Positions 8,609 to 17,700 of a stretch of DNA of 64,000 bases are shown in pieces; positions within the stretch are counted from its first letter, which is position 1; every line of letters begins with the position of its first letter. The DNA lies in assembly GCA_017303615.1 (NCBI GenBank), contig JAFLCK010000014.1, positions 1 through 64,000 on the forward strand, given 5' to 3'. The notes under the pieces were generated by a model, which was not told the DNA's origin, made no database searches, and was given only the letters and a program-made list of their open reading frames with translations. A program made the position numbers and the translations under genes. Origin of the DNA: Obscuribacter phosphatis_A (GTDB lineage Bacteria; Cyanobacteriota; Vampirovibrionia; Obscuribacterales; Obscuribacteraceae).

Positions 8609-9898
8609 TTATTTTGCTGTAAAGGGTTTGATAGCCTCTGTTTTGTCGAGAAAATAAAGCAGTCGGCAATGAGCGAGAGTGAGAATTGCCACCAAGATTA
8701 TTGGACCAAAGTTGCCCACCGAGCCAAAAAGATAAAGAGTTGTATAGAGCGACGTAAACAGCAAAACAGCGATTGCATGCATACGCAAGTTGAGATCGGT
8801 GTTTTGAAAATGGTGTCCGAAGATGAGCATGCCGGCAATGATCATGATGCAGAGGTCATAAAAAAGAAAATGAGGCAAGACCAGGGGCAGCACCGAGCAG
8901 CCGAGCACTATCACCGCCGGTAGTGCTTGTTCTTTAAAGCGGCTTTGATACTGGAAAGCTTTATATAATGCATGTAAGCCGAAGAAACCGCCTAAGCCAT
9001 AGGTGATCAATTTCGCGGTCTGTCTCATTTCTACTGGTACTGCTTGCACCACTACCCCTGGCAGAGAAGAAACTAGATAGTGCGGATAGTTGTAACGCGG
9101 GTCAGAGAATATAGTGTCGCTGAGTCGGAAAGATGAGAGCCAGGCTTTAATTGTATCGATGCCGAATACGCCTATGGTTAGAGCGGCAAGGGCTAGCAGT
9201 CCGGCCAGCAGACCTATTGTGCTTTTGTAGCGCCCCTTTAGGCATTCGGCACCGCTTGCCAGCATGGCGATAGGCAGAAATTGTGGTTTTAGAATAAAAA
9301 GCGAATAGCAGAGACCGGCAAGGAAAGGTCTTTGCTTTTGGGCGGCATAATAGGCGAGAGCTAGCGGTAGTATGCCCAAGACGATGCCTAGATGTCCAAT
9401 CAGCAAGGTGGCAAAGACAGGCAAGAAATAGACCGAAGCAAAAAAGTACATTGCCGCACTGCGGCCGGTGGCACCCTTAATAAGAAAGGCGGAGAGCGCC
9501 AGGCAGATTATAGAAAAAATTTGCCAGGCAAAGAGGGCATAGCGAGTGTCGAAAAAAGCAAAGGGCACCATCAAGAGGGCATTGAGCGGGCTGTACATAT
9601 AAATAGCCGTAAAGCCCTGCCCTAGCGCATCTAGGGTCTGGTGCGCAAACTGATTGAAGGGTGTATTGAAAAGGTCTTGGGCGCTTACTGGTGGATAGAG
9701 CTGTTCAAATTTGCCCTGGGCGGTAAGTTTGCCGGCTAGATAGAAAGTCATCAGAAAATCTGAGGCTTGCATCAGCTTGGGTTGCGACAAGGCCGCGGTG
9801 AGGGGCACAACAAAAAGAAAGATTGCGAAGATTCTCTTGTAGAGAAGTCCGGTGGGTGGCATTTTCTTTTGGCTGGACTCTTCCGGGGCGCTGGTCAT
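8609..9898 (-). CDS. GT87-family (DUF2029) membrane mannosyltransferase-like protein
   Basis: 429 residues with about ten hydrophobic segments. The first outer loop contains SDFLMTFYLAGKLTAQGKFE followed by LYPP, which matches the GT87 pattern of an Asp, then an aromatic, then A-G, then LYPP. GT87 enzymes use polyprenyl-phosphate-mannose to build glycolipids or glycans outside the membrane. The substrate here is not known. It is divergently arranged with the GT2 gene at 9978, a family that makes such lipid-linked donors, so a functional link is plausible. Confidence 0.75.
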   Translation of the reverse strand: MTSAPEESSQKKMPPTGLLYKRIFAIFLFVVPLTAALSQPKLMQASDFLMTFYLAGKLTAQGKFEQLYPPVSAQDLFNTPFNQFAHQTLDALGQGFTAIYMYSPLNALLMVPFAFFDTRYALFAWQIFSIICLALSAFLIKGATGRSAAMYFFASVYFLPVFATLLIGHLGIVLGILPLALAYYAAQKQRPFLAGLCYSLFILKPQFLPIAMLASGAECLKGRYKSTIGLLAGLLALAALTIGVFGIDTIKAWLSSFRLSDTIFSDPRYNYPHYLVSSLPGVVVQAVPVEMRQTAKLITYGLGGFFGLHALYKAFQYQSRFKEQALPAVIVLGCSVLPLVLPHFLFYDLCIMIIAGMLIFGHHFQNTDLNLRMHAIAVLLFTSLYTTLYLFGSVGNFGPIILVAILTLAHCRLLYFLDKTEAIKPFTAK

Positions 9899-9977
9899 GT
9901 TTGGTAAGGCTTCTTAAGGTGTAAGAAAATGTTAGCATGTGCCCCTATGGTCTCAAGTAGCCAATTAAAAGGACGCG

Positions 9978-10712
9978 ATGGAGCCCCGGATTACACTAAT
10001 TCTGCCGGCATATAACGAAGAGAAGCGGATTGGTCCCACCGTTCTGGCTCTTGCAAAGTACCTTGCTTCTAGGCAGTCGGCTTATTCTGCCGAACTCATG
10101 GTCGTTTGCGATGGTTGTAAGGACCGGACAGCCGATGTCGCTCGCGAAAATTTTGCGGAAGCGGCTGTGGGAGATTCGGTCAAGTTTGCAGTACTTGATC
10201 TAAAGCCCAATCAAGGCAAGGGAAATGCCGTTAAAGAAGGCATGCTGGCTGCATCTGGCGACTATATCTTTTTTACCGACGCCGATCTTTCTTTTGCCCC
10301 TGAGGTTCTGGAAGATTTTCTGGGCGGCTTGATGGCAGGGGCTGATGTTTGCATCGCCCAGCGTAAGCGCGAGACCCAGTATCCAAGTTTAGCTAGACGC
10401 ATAGTGGCGCTTGGCTCTCGTTGGCTTATCGGTAATATCATTTTGCCCGGTATCAGAGATACGCAGGCTGGCTTCAAGGGATTCAAGCGCGAATGCGCCA
10501 GAACACTCTTTTCACTGACCAAAATTAAGCGTTTTCTCTTTGACCTAGAAGTTTTGCTTTTGGCACGTACCAAAGGCTATCGTATCGAGAAAGTCTATGT
10601 CGATTGGGTTGACCGAGAGGGCTCGACCGTCAACATCGTTCTAGACACGTCGCGTTCTCTCAGAGACCTGTTCTTCATCCTCTTTTGGCTATACACCGGA
10701 CAATATAAGTAG
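9978..10712 (+). CDS. Polyprenyl-phosphate glycosyltransferase, GT2 (dolichyl-phosphate beta-glucosyltransferase/DPM-like)
   Basis: 244 residues. The ATG at 9978 is preceded by AAAAGGACGCG. It opens with the GT2 signature ITLILPAYNEEKRI, has FTDADLSF (DxD metal/nucleotide site) near residues 95-102, and DTQAGFKGFKR, typical of the Alg5/DPM1-like branch. No C-terminal membrane anchor is obvious. It would transfer a sugar from a nucleotide donor to a polyprenyl phosphate at the cytoplasmic face, supplying GT-C and GT87 enzymes such as those nearby. The choice of glucose or mannose cannot be read from the sequence. Confidence 0.85.
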   Translation: MEPRITLILPAYNEEKRIGPTVLALAKYLASRQSAYSAELMVVCDGCKDRTADVARENFAEAAVGDSVKFAVLDLKPNQGKGNAVKEGMLAASGDYIFFTDADLSFAPEVLEDFLGGLMAGADVCIAQRKRETQYPSLARRIVALGSRWLIGNIILPGIRDTQAGFKGFKRECARTLFSLTKIKRFLFDLEVLLLARTKGYRIEKVYVDWVDREGSTVNIVLDTSRSLRDLFFILFWLYTGQYK

Positions 10713-10738
10713 CATTGAGAACCTAGGTTGGCTGCTCT

Positions 10739-12157
10739 TTATAGTGAGTTGAGGAAGGCGAGCAGAGCATCTTGGTCTGCTTTAGGCAAAGAAGCATAGG
10801 CTTGTTTAGACTTTTCTGCTTGTCCACCGTGGTACATGATGGCATCGTGCACCACTTGAGTGCGTCCATCATGCAAGAGAAACTTCTTGAAGCGCAGACC
10901 CCAGAGCGGTGTGGTTCTCCATTCTCCGCCCTTGGCGCCTTCTTGTGGGAAGCCGTCAGCCAGATCTTTGCCCATTTGGTGCACAAGAAAGTCTGAATAA
11001 GGATAGAACTTCTTGTTGGAAAGGGCGTCTACCTTCATATAGTTTAGTTTAGGCAGTGGACTGTCGGGGTCTATGACATAGCCGACGGGGGTGGTGTTCA
11101 TCGAGGGTTGATGACAGACGGCGCAGTTTGTCTGGGCAAAGAGCTTTTCACCGCGCTTCACTTCTTCGGTGATTTCACCACGCTTGGGCGGTGCCAAAAG
11201 CGCTTGGAAGTAATTGAGTTTGACCAGTATTTCACCCTTGTCGTTTGGTCCCGGTGGTATCACCTGATAGACCTCTTTAGGGAAGATGCCGAAAGACTTA
11301 GATGAGTTTTCGGTGGAATTGAGATAAGTGGTAAGACCCAGCTCAATATTCATCGCCCCGGTGGTGAAGTTGAACAAATTGACGTTTTGGTTCTTCCAAC
11401 CGAAGCGACCGACTCTTGGTGCTTCTGTATAACGGTCGACGGCAGAAATGGGACGTCCGGCCATTTCTGGATGCTCAATATTTTGTTTGATTGAATTGGC
11501 GATAATATCGGCGTCGGCGATATTGTCTATGAGACCGTCTCCGAATATTGGCGGCGAGTGTCTTGGTGAGATGATGTCGGCATTGGCTGGAATCATGTCG
11601 GCATCAACTTGAATATGGAAGGGCAAAAGGTCTGGATCTTCAGTTGTGATGGAACGCTTCTGCTGCGATGGTCCACCCTTTTCAAGAAAGAAATCAACAT
11701 CTCTTTTGCCGATAGACTCAGCCACTTCGGAAAAGGGTAGCTTAGATTTGGGCGATGACGGTAGTCTTCTTGCGAAATTGACTATGGAGGTGCTGGAGTT
11801 ATCGCGACCTTCACCACCGACTGCATAGCCTGGCTGACCGTGACATTCAAAGCAACTTTCACCGTTGAAGAGCGGTCCAAGACCTTCTTTCACTGTAAAC
11901 TTTTTCTTGAAGAGAACTTTGCCTTCCTCGAAAGCTTTCAGTTGTCTGGCGCTTAGACCTTCCACCGGTTCGCCTCGGTTGTCGGTGGGATCTTTTCTGT
12001 CTTTGTTTTGAGCATTTGTGGGCGAAAAACTAAAATAATTGACCGGCACATCTTTATAGGTTGTCCAGGCAATCTGCGCCACCACTAGTACTGCCAGTAC
12101 TATGAAGAGCTGGGTGAACTTCCTATTCAAGAAAGATAGAACGGGTTTTTTACTCAA
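10739..12157 (-). CDS. Di-haem c-type cytochrome of the DHOR/DUF1111 family
   Basis: 472 residues. The start is a TTG at 12157 with AGGT 7 nt upstream. An N-terminal membrane anchor or signal lies at about 12-30. There are two c-haem sites, CFECH (102-106) and CAVCH (345-349). Between them, SPRHSPPIFGDGLIDNIAD (about 197-215) matches the signature of di-haem oxidoreductase/putative peroxidase proteins (DUF1111). It acts in the periplasm, probably in electron transfer, peroxide reduction or a substrate oxidation; the physiological substrate of most members is unknown. It is monocistronic and convergent with the GT2 gene. Confidence 0.85.
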   Translation of the reverse strand: MSKKPVLSFLNRKFTQLFIVLAVLVVAQIAWTTYKDVPVNYFSFSPTNAQNKDRKDPTDNRGEPVEGLSARQLKAFEEGKVLFKKKFTVKEGLGPLFNGESCFECHGQPGYAVGGEGRDNSSTSIVNFARRLPSSPKSKLPFSEVAESIGKRDVDFFLEKGGPSQQKRSITTEDPDLLPFHIQVDADMIPANADIISPRHSPPIFGDGLIDNIADADIIANSIKQNIEHPEMAGRPISAVDRYTEAPRVGRFGWKNQNVNLFNFTTGAMNIELGLTTYLNSTENSSKSFGIFPKEVYQVIPPGPNDKGEILVKLNYFQALLAPPKRGEITEEVKRGEKLFAQTNCAVCHQPSMNTTPVGYVIDPDSPLPKLNYMKVDALSNKKFYPYSDFLVHQMGKDLADGFPQEGAKGGEWRTTPLWGLRFKKFLLHDGRTQVVHDAIMYHGGQAEKSKQAYASLPKADQDALLAFLNSL

Positions 12158-12284
12158 GTTTTTACCTACGGTTCCTTTTTGACCTTGCTCTTACTTTATC
12201 ATGGGGGAATTCCACCCTTTAGAAAGCGGCTCTTTCGGGTAAAGTAAGTATGTTCGGCTTACACTTCTGTTTTAGTACTTTTTG

Positions 12285-12788
12285 ATGCATAGGGCAAGCA
12301 AAATTTCATCTAGAGGCAAAAAAGGGGGCGTGCTCGCCGAGAGCCCGTTGGCTTTCTTTGTCATGTCTCTGGTGATTTTCTTCATGATTTCAATGTTTTC
12401 GCTCTTGTGCGGCTACGCTACTCTCCACTTCGCTTGCTCGGCTGCCGCCCGCGAGGCCGGGTCTTCGCAGACCAAGACCGGTGCTCGAGCAGCTATGCAG
12501 AGAGTTGGTGCCGCTATCTTGAGTGGGCCCTTGGGAGCTTTTGGTGGCATCACCCCCCGCAATCCCTCAGGCTTAGCGCTGCGTACTTTTCGTGTGCCCG
12601 ATGGCGGCAGCCCCGAGCCTTATGATCTCGGTGTGGGCGCCAATGTTCAGGTAGACCAGAAAATTTATTCTTACACTTATGTTGTCGATGCTACTTATTC
12701 TATCCAGCCGATACTTTTCCCCTTCAGTTTCCAGGCTAAGGCTCAAAGTACCTGTGCGGTAGAGCATCCGGAGGGAATTGGTTTATAG
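12285..12788 (+). CDS. TadE-like pseudopilin-type membrane protein
   Basis: 167 residues from ATG 12285 (a TTG lies immediately before). A basic N-terminus is followed by G-G-V-L-A-E and a long hydrophobic segment, then SAAAREAG. This is the TadE layout: a type-IVb prepilin-like leader with Glu at +5 after the first Gly, one membrane helix, and a conserved AAREAG. First gene of a four-gene operon of similar proteins. It probably sits in the inner membrane or is a minor pseudopilin of a Tad-type system. No tadA, tadB or tadC gene is in the window. No clear SD is seen. Confidence 0.65.
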   Translation: MHRASKISSRGKKGGVLAESPLAFFVMSLVIFFMISMFSLLCGYATLHFACSAAAREAGSSQTKTGARAAMQRVGAAILSGPLGAFGGITPRNPSGLALRTFRVPDGGSPEPYDLGVGANVQVDQKIYSYTYVVDATYSIQPILFPFSFQAKAQSTCAVEHPEGIGL

Positions 12789-12816
12789 AAGAAAGGGTCT
12801 ATAAAGGAATAGGTCA

Positions 12817-13335
12817 GTGATATTTAGCAAGAGACACTTATCAAAAAGGACAGGAAGAAGAAGCGGTCAGCAACTGGTGGAGCTGGCTGCTGGTCTTTTG
12901 GTTCTCATTCCAATTTTTCTATTGATAATCGATGTGGTGGTCTTTTATCTTGCTGCCACCCTCAACGATAATGCTTGCCGTGATGCTGCCCGTGCCGCAT
13001 CAGTGATTGAGCCTGTTGCCTCCGATTCATCCGGCAACTTGTCCGGCTCCAGCCCCATTAGGCAGCGTGCCGCTTCTGTGGTGACCAAAATGCAGCACCT
13101 AGACGGCTATATCATTGGTCCGCGCCTGCAAACAGTAAGTCTCTCTTCTGACTTTAAGCGCCCCACCAACGCCATTATGGGTGGCAACTTTGAAGGCAGT
13201 GTGGAAGTCACGACCCAAGTCGATTACAGATTGCCAGCAACTATTCCAGGTATTTTGCCCGCCCAGGTCACTCTTACTTCAAGGCAGTCATTTCCACTGA
13301 CAGCAGTACTTGCGCCACAGGTCGTTCCGCTTTAG
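12817..13335 (+). CDS. TadE/TadG-like pseudopilin-type protein
   Basis: 172 residues. GTG start at 12817 after AAAGGAATAGGTCA, 28 bp after the previous gene. The N-terminus R-R-S-G-Q-Q-L-V-E-L-A has the class III prepilin arrangement (Gly at -1, Glu at +5), followed by a hydrophobic helix and NDNACRDAARAAS. The rest is Ser/Thr-rich with predicted beta content. By family, such proteins are processed by a prepilin peptidase and help assemble Tad/Flp surface structures. Specific role unknown. Confidence 0.65.
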   Translation: MIFSKRHLSKRTGRRSGQQLVELAAGLLVLIPIFLLIIDVVVFYLAATLNDNACRDAARAASVIEPVASDSSGNLSGSSPIRQRAASVVTKMQHLDGYIIGPRLQTVSLSSDFKRPTNAIMGGNFEGSVEVTTQVDYRLPATIPGILPAQVTLTSRQSFPLTAVLAPQVVPL

Positions 13336-13365
13336 CATCTCTATATTCCTACGGAAAGGTTCAAA

Positions 13366-13827
13366 ATGACTGATAATGCAAATGAAACCCCGGTAGAGGC
13401 AGCCGAAAAGCCCGAAGAAGGCAAGCGTATATCTAACTGGGCTGCTTTTGTCGAGTCTTGGAATTATGTCGGCAAAGCTATGAAGGACCCTTCCATTCAA
13501 ATAAGATCTGGCGACAAAGCCAGCGCTGCTCTATTGAAAGGGGCAATCTTTGGAGCTTTCTTGTTCTTAGCAGTGCCATGCTTTGGTCCTAAGAGTTCTG
13601 CAATCTGGTGCTATCTCTTGGCCGATGTATTGTTTTTTGCCGCTGCTTTCTTGTTTGTGGTCAGTCGTTTTGGCGTATTGAGAGTCATGTCTCTGCGTCA
13701 TGCCTTGGTGTGCTGGCAGCTCATGATCGGCACCAGTCTGCTTTCGGTGGCGATGGCCGTGAACCTGGTCTTCATAATAGTTGTCTTGGTGGCCGGTCGA
13801 TATATCGCTCAGCTGACGCCGCAGTAG
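13366..13827 (+). CDS. Small integral membrane protein in the Tad-like operon
   Basis: 153 residues. The ATG at 13366 is preceded by GGAAAGG. The N-terminal 55 residues are charged (Glu/Lys) and cytosolic in character. Three or four hydrophobic segments follow from about residue 58 to the end. No family recognised. Its place 30 bp after a TadE-like gene and before the large TadG-like gene suggests an accessory membrane role in that operon. Confidence 0.6.
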   Translation: MTDNANETPVEAAEKPEEGKRISNWAAFVESWNYVGKAMKDPSIQIRSGDKASAALLKGAIFGAFLFLAVPCFGPKSSAIWCYLLADVLFFAAAFLFVVSRFGVLRVMSLRHALVCWQLMIGTSLLSVAMAVNLVFIIVVLVAGRYIAQLTPQ

Positions 13828-13991
13828 GTGCTCTGGCAAGAATAAGTTAATCTCAAAAGCGCCTGCATTGGCAAAATCACCATTGAAAAATGGCAGATTT
13901 TCCATTATTGTTAAAATTGTTTCACGTACTAAGCTGGGCGATCCAACTTGCCGATCGGCGGGTTTCGATTTCCTTGGAGAAGGTCAATCCT

Positions 13992-16694
13992 ATGATCAGA
14001 GTCAAAAGGGGAAGCACCTTGATATACGGCTTGGCAGCGTTTTTGGCTGTCGCTCTTATCTTTGGCTTCATAACCCTCAATTATCAACAGTTATTTGGAT
14101 TCCAAAAGCAGGCTCAAAATGCTGTCGATGCTGCAGCTATAGCGGTCGCTAAGGATGTTCAGCGCGTTACTATTCTCGACCCCAGACTGGGGCGAGTCGG
14201 TGTAGTCGACCAATACGGCACAGGCGGTCTCGAACAAAGACCGATTCTATCTATAAATACCGTATTAGCTACTGCTCGCCTCGATGGTCTTGTGGCCAGC
14301 CAGCTCAATAACACGACGATGATTGCTGCAGCTGGTCAAGATTTGAACAATGCCAAAGCGGCGGCACGCAACTTGGCTCGTTCGATGAACGATTACATTG
14401 GCGGCGGCGGTGCTCAAGATGTAGACGGCAAGTCAATCAACGGCGGCAATCTCCTCAATATTGCTGCAAATGCTTATAACGCCAATAACCGCCGTTCATC
14501 TAGAGGCTATAAAGACCTCAGCCCTGCCGACTTTTCAGTTGAGATAGGCGATCTACGCTCTACTTTCGGCAGCCAGGGTGTAACCAACACACCTTGTCCC
14601 AGCCCCGAGAGCATGGATGGTCTGGGCGGCAACCAGGCTTATTTCGCCCGGGTAAACGGCACTCGCTTCTATCGCGCCAAAGTTGATATTCCAAGCCCTA
14701 TCGGTTCAATCATGCTCTCTAATTTGGCTGAGCAAGTACGCTTGGTTGATAAAGGGCTCTTCGAAGGCTTAGATGCCAATGCAGGCGTTATCCCAGCTGT
14801 GATCAAGCTCACTGCCCGCGAAAAAGCTGTGGCTTCAGCGCCTCAGCAAGGCACTGGTGCTCTGCCGTCCGGTACCGTGCATTCAGTAGCTTGTGCTCAG
14901 ATGGGTGGACCGAGATTGCCTGCCACTTCCGGTGTGCTGCGCATCGAGTTCCCTCAGGGCATGCCTCCTGTCGGCGCTCCCGCTCCTTTTGCAAATAATG
15001 TGGTCACACCTCTGACCATCATGAATGCTTCGCAAATAACTTCCATTGGACAGAACGGCAATGCCGCCCCCTGGTCGGGTAACGGTCGCTACTTCACCGC
15101 CAATGGCGGTGCCTTCCCAGGTTCTGGTTCCATTGCTCCTTCCAACTTCATGGGACGCAACCAGGACAACCCCTCGATCTCACTCAGTCTCTTTGTTTAT
15201 GACTGGTTGCGCAACGAAGGCATCAAGCCCAATGTCGATTCGGTAGTCAGAGCCTTGCGCAACGTAGATTTGCGCAACACTCCAATCGGACAGACTGTGG
15301 CTGTGGTACCGAGCGATACAGTCAATACCGAGCGCGACATTCTTACAGCCTTCTTGGCTCCCGATGCCCGCGCTCAGAGACCGCCCGTTGGTGATCCAAA
15401 CAACGTCTACGGCGCCATCTTCCGCTTGGTTGATGCCAATGCCGCTATGACTCCCGGTCAAGACGACCGTTCATTGGTGAACTTCAACGGCGCCAATGCC
15501 CAGCGTTATGTAGACCAGGCTTATACATTCAGAATGCAAGCCAGTGTGCCCCAGCAACTTGCTTGGGCTCAGCAGAGTTCTACTCTAGCAACCGGTATGG
15601 ACAAAGACGGTAATGCCACCACCACTGATGGTAACCCCGTCACCGATCTATACGACCTTGAGCGTGAACTGCTTGATACCAAGCAGATTGCCAATAATAC
15701 CGACCTGGCTGCTCAGAGAGTGCTGGCGAAGTACAGACCGCTATTGGCTGCGGCCCAAGCTAGGCTGGCTGCCGCTCAAGCGGCATACACCAGAGCCCTG
15801 CAGGCGGCAAACAATGACGAGAATGACTCTACTGTCATTGCCGCCAAGCAAGAAGTTGACGCTGCTCAAGCACTGGTCAACAAATATCAGGCTGTGGTTG
15901 ACCGGGCAACCAATGCTGCCAATAACGGCAAGATGGGTGTGCGTGTCGTAGACACTGTCATCAATAACCTGCTGGCTGTGACAGCCATGGGCACCAAGAA
16001 GATCAAAGCCGGTGACTTTATGCTCGCCCGCAGCATTCCTTTCTTTGCGCCCAAGACAGCTGCCACCGATGCTGCCATCGAAGGCACCGACCCGGTTCCC
16101 ACCGGTCAGGTCAGCAATGCTCGCGGCTCCAAGAACTGGGTCGATAACGGCATGTATATCATGGGTGGTACCGTTCCTCCCAATATCAACATCGCCATGT
16201 CTGATGTAACCGGTGTATTCCAGCCGGTCTTCGCTCAGAGTGTCGTACCCTCTTCTCTCACCCGCAACTTCCGCATGATTGTCCGCGGCGATGCCACTGC
16301 CGGTGATGGTAGTGTACTGGTCAGCGTAGCCAATAACGGCCCCAGCGCCACCAGCAATCCGCAGTCGATCTTGCGTGGACAGCTCAACTATCAGGCTTTG
16401 AACGTCTATACTGAGCCGCCCACCAGAACCAATCCTTGCACAATCAACTGGTCGATTATGGCGCGTAACAATGCCTATTCCACCCAGGCAGATTGCCGCA
16501 AGCCTCCCAAGCCCGGTGACCCCGAGTCGGAAGGCAATGTGCTCGATTGTTCAAGAGCACAGGGCCAGACCAACCCTGATGGTTCAGCTAAGGCCTGTGA
16601 CTCGGAAGTGGCTCAGTGGCAATTCACATCACCTTTGCCTAACTGCCCGCCTCCTCCGATTCCGCCAGGCGGACCGCCCGGTGAGTCGCACTAA
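13992..16694 (+). CDS. Large TadG-like surface or secretion protein
   Basis: 900 residues from ATG 13992, which has SD GGAGAAGG 8 nt upstream. An in-frame ATG at 13890 has no SD and was rejected. The N-terminus has a short basic stretch, RGSTLIYG and one membrane helix, then QNAVDAAAIAVAK, the pattern of Flp-pilus-assembly TadE/G-like proteins (DAAA-AVA). Much of the rest is Asn/Ala-rich without a recognised fold. An Ala/Gln-rich coiled-coil-like segment lies at about 590-650, and the C-terminus is rich in Cys and Pro (CPPPPIPPGG). Last gene of the operon, followed by a strong terminator. Probably envelope-exposed. Function unknown. Confidence 0.65.
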   Translation: MIRVKRGSTLIYGLAAFLAVALIFGFITLNYQQLFGFQKQAQNAVDAAAIAVAKDVQRVTILDPRLGRVGVVDQYGTGGLEQRPILSINTVLATARLDGLVASQLNNTTMIAAAGQDLNNAKAAARNLARSMNDYIGGGGAQDVDGKSINGGNLLNIAANAYNANNRRSSRGYKDLSPADFSVEIGDLRSTFGSQGVTNTPCPSPESMDGLGGNQAYFARVNGTRFYRAKVDIPSPIGSIMLSNLAEQVRLVDKGLFEGLDANAGVIPAVIKLTAREKAVASAPQQGTGALPSGTVHSVACAQMGGPRLPATSGVLRIEFPQGMPPVGAPAPFANNVVTPLTIMNASQITSIGQNGNAAPWSGNGRYFTANGGAFPGSGSIAPSNFMGRNQDNPSISLSLFVYDWLRNEGIKPNVDSVVRALRNVDLRNTPIGQTVAVVPSDTVNTERDILTAFLAPDARAQRPPVGDPNNVYGAIFRLVDANAAMTPGQDDRSLVNFNGANAQRYVDQAYTFRMQASVPQQLAWAQQSSTLATGMDKDGNATTTDGNPVTDLYDLERELLDTKQIANNTDLAAQRVLAKYRPLLAAAQARLAAAQAAYTRALQAANNDENDSTVIAAKQEVDAAQALVNKYQAVVDRATNAANNGKMGVRVVDTVINNLLAVTAMGTKKIKAGDFMLARSIPFFAPKTAATDAAIEGTDPVPTGQVSNARGSKNWVDNGMYIMGGTVPPNINIAMSDVTGVFQPVFAQSVVPSSLTRNFRMIVRGDATAGDGSVLVSVANNGPSATSNPQSILRGQLNYQALNVYTEPPTRTNPCTINWSIMARNNAYSTQADCRKPPKPGDPESEGNVLDCSRAQGQTNPDGSAKACDSEVAQWQFTSPLPNCPPPPIPPGGPPGESH

Positions 16695-16710
16695 AGCAAG
16701 TGATAACCAG

Positions 16711-16746
16711 AAAGAGAGCCGAAGTTATTCGGCTCTCTTTTCTTTT
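16711..16746. terminator. Bidirectional terminator between the Tad-like operon and EEP genes
   Basis: A 13-bp perfect stem AAAGAGAGCCGAA / TTCGGCTCTCTTT with loop GTTA, followed by TCTTTT on the plus strand. It lies between the convergent stops at 16694 and 16754, so it can serve both. Confidence 0.88.
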
Positions 16747-16753
16747 GGGTGAT

Positions 16754-17698
16754 TTACCGGCTCAGCTTCAATGTCGCAACCAGGGGTCTGTGGTCCGAAC
16801 CACTTTCTGAACCAAAAGCAAAATTTTCAACAGTGAAGTGTTTTGAGACAAAGATATGGTCGAGAGGCAGTCTGAAAGGTGGCGGCAGTTTGACGTGCCA
16901 ACTCTGCGGGGCGTATTTAGGCAGAGCGGTGACCTCCTTTAACTGGGCAGCGAAAATTGGTTTCATATGCGGTGACCATGAGGCGCAATTGAAATCGCCC
17001 AAGACCAAAACCGGGTCTTTAGATTTTGCGGCCCCGGCAGCTAGTTGCGCTATTTCATTGTTTCTACATCTAAAATAGTCATCTAGAACAGGTGGTAGAG
17101 TGTGTACAGAAAATACTTTGATGGACTGTCCATCCTTCACCACTGTGGCTTCTATAGATACGGTCTCTTGCTCGGTCTTGTGCATCTGGCAATCTTTAAG
17201 TGGATAGCGGCTCAATATATTTGGATAAGCTCCCATCATTTCCTTTTGAGAAAGAAGGTCATTGGTGAATGGTGCAATCTCTTGCAAGCACAGAATATCT
17301 GCACCGCAATTAAGTGTTGATATTATCTTGTCTTTGGCATAATTGAGATTGTTGATATTGCACTGCATTACCTTGATTTGGCCGCCGGCTTTATCACTTG
17401 ACGCAGCCTCTTTTGAAATGGTTTGCACTGCTTGTAATTGCCAAAGGTTGACTAGCAGGGCTAAACCGTTGGCTAGAGCAATAAACTTGTTTGTGCGGCC
17501 GCTTGCTCTAATTGTCTTGCTTAGACCAAGTAAGAGAATGAAGGCGCTGACCAAGATTAGTTGATAGACAAACTGGCAGCATAAATCGCACCAAAAACTT
17601 GTTTGGGCAAATAAGCCAATTAGGGTGGCGCTGATGCAGCCTATGCCAAACAGCCTGTAAAAGGCAAATAAGTAAAGCTTTGCTTGCAAGAGAAGCAC
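16754..17698 (-). CDS. Membrane-anchored endonuclease/exonuclease/phosphatase (EEP) family protein, copy 2
   Basis: About 314 residues from GTG 17698, 2 nt after the stop of the upstream paralogue; a TTG at 17689 with AGAGGTG ahead is an alternative. The frame stays open up to 17932, but that 78-codon extension overlaps the upstream gene in another frame and has no homology to it. Two or three N-terminal membrane segments are followed by an EEP domain: VMQCNINN, LQEIAP (metal-binding Glu), VHTLPPV, LGDFNCASWSPH and SDHRPLV (catalytic His). Such proteins cleave phosphodiesters or phosphomonoesters, probably outside the membrane. The substrate is unknown. Confidence 0.75.
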   Translation of the reverse strand: MLLLQAKLYLFAFYRLFGIGCISATLIGLFAQTSFWCDLCCQFVYQLILVSAFILLLGLSKTIRASGRTNKFIALANGLALLVNLWQLQAVQTISKEAASSDKAGGQIKVMQCNINNLNYAKDKIISTLNCGADILCLQEIAPFTNDLLSQKEMMGAYPNILSRYPLKDCQMHKTEQETVSIEATVVKDGQSIKVFSVHTLPPVLDDYFRCRNNEIAQLAAGAAKSKDPVLVLGDFNCASWSPHMKPIFAAQLKEVTALPKYAPQSWHVKLPPPFRLPLDHIFVSKHFTVENFAFGSESGSDHRPLVATLKLSR

Positions 17699-17700
17699 CT

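Noticed and set aside
10720..10729. AACCTAGGTT palindrome as a terminator between the GT2 and di-haem genes
   Set aside because: Only 10 bp, no loop and no T-run; too weak to support.
13890..13991. Upstream start for the TadG-like gene
   Set aside because: ATG 13890 has no SD and would place 34 residues before the basic-hydrophobic N-terminus; ATG 13992 has a strong SD.
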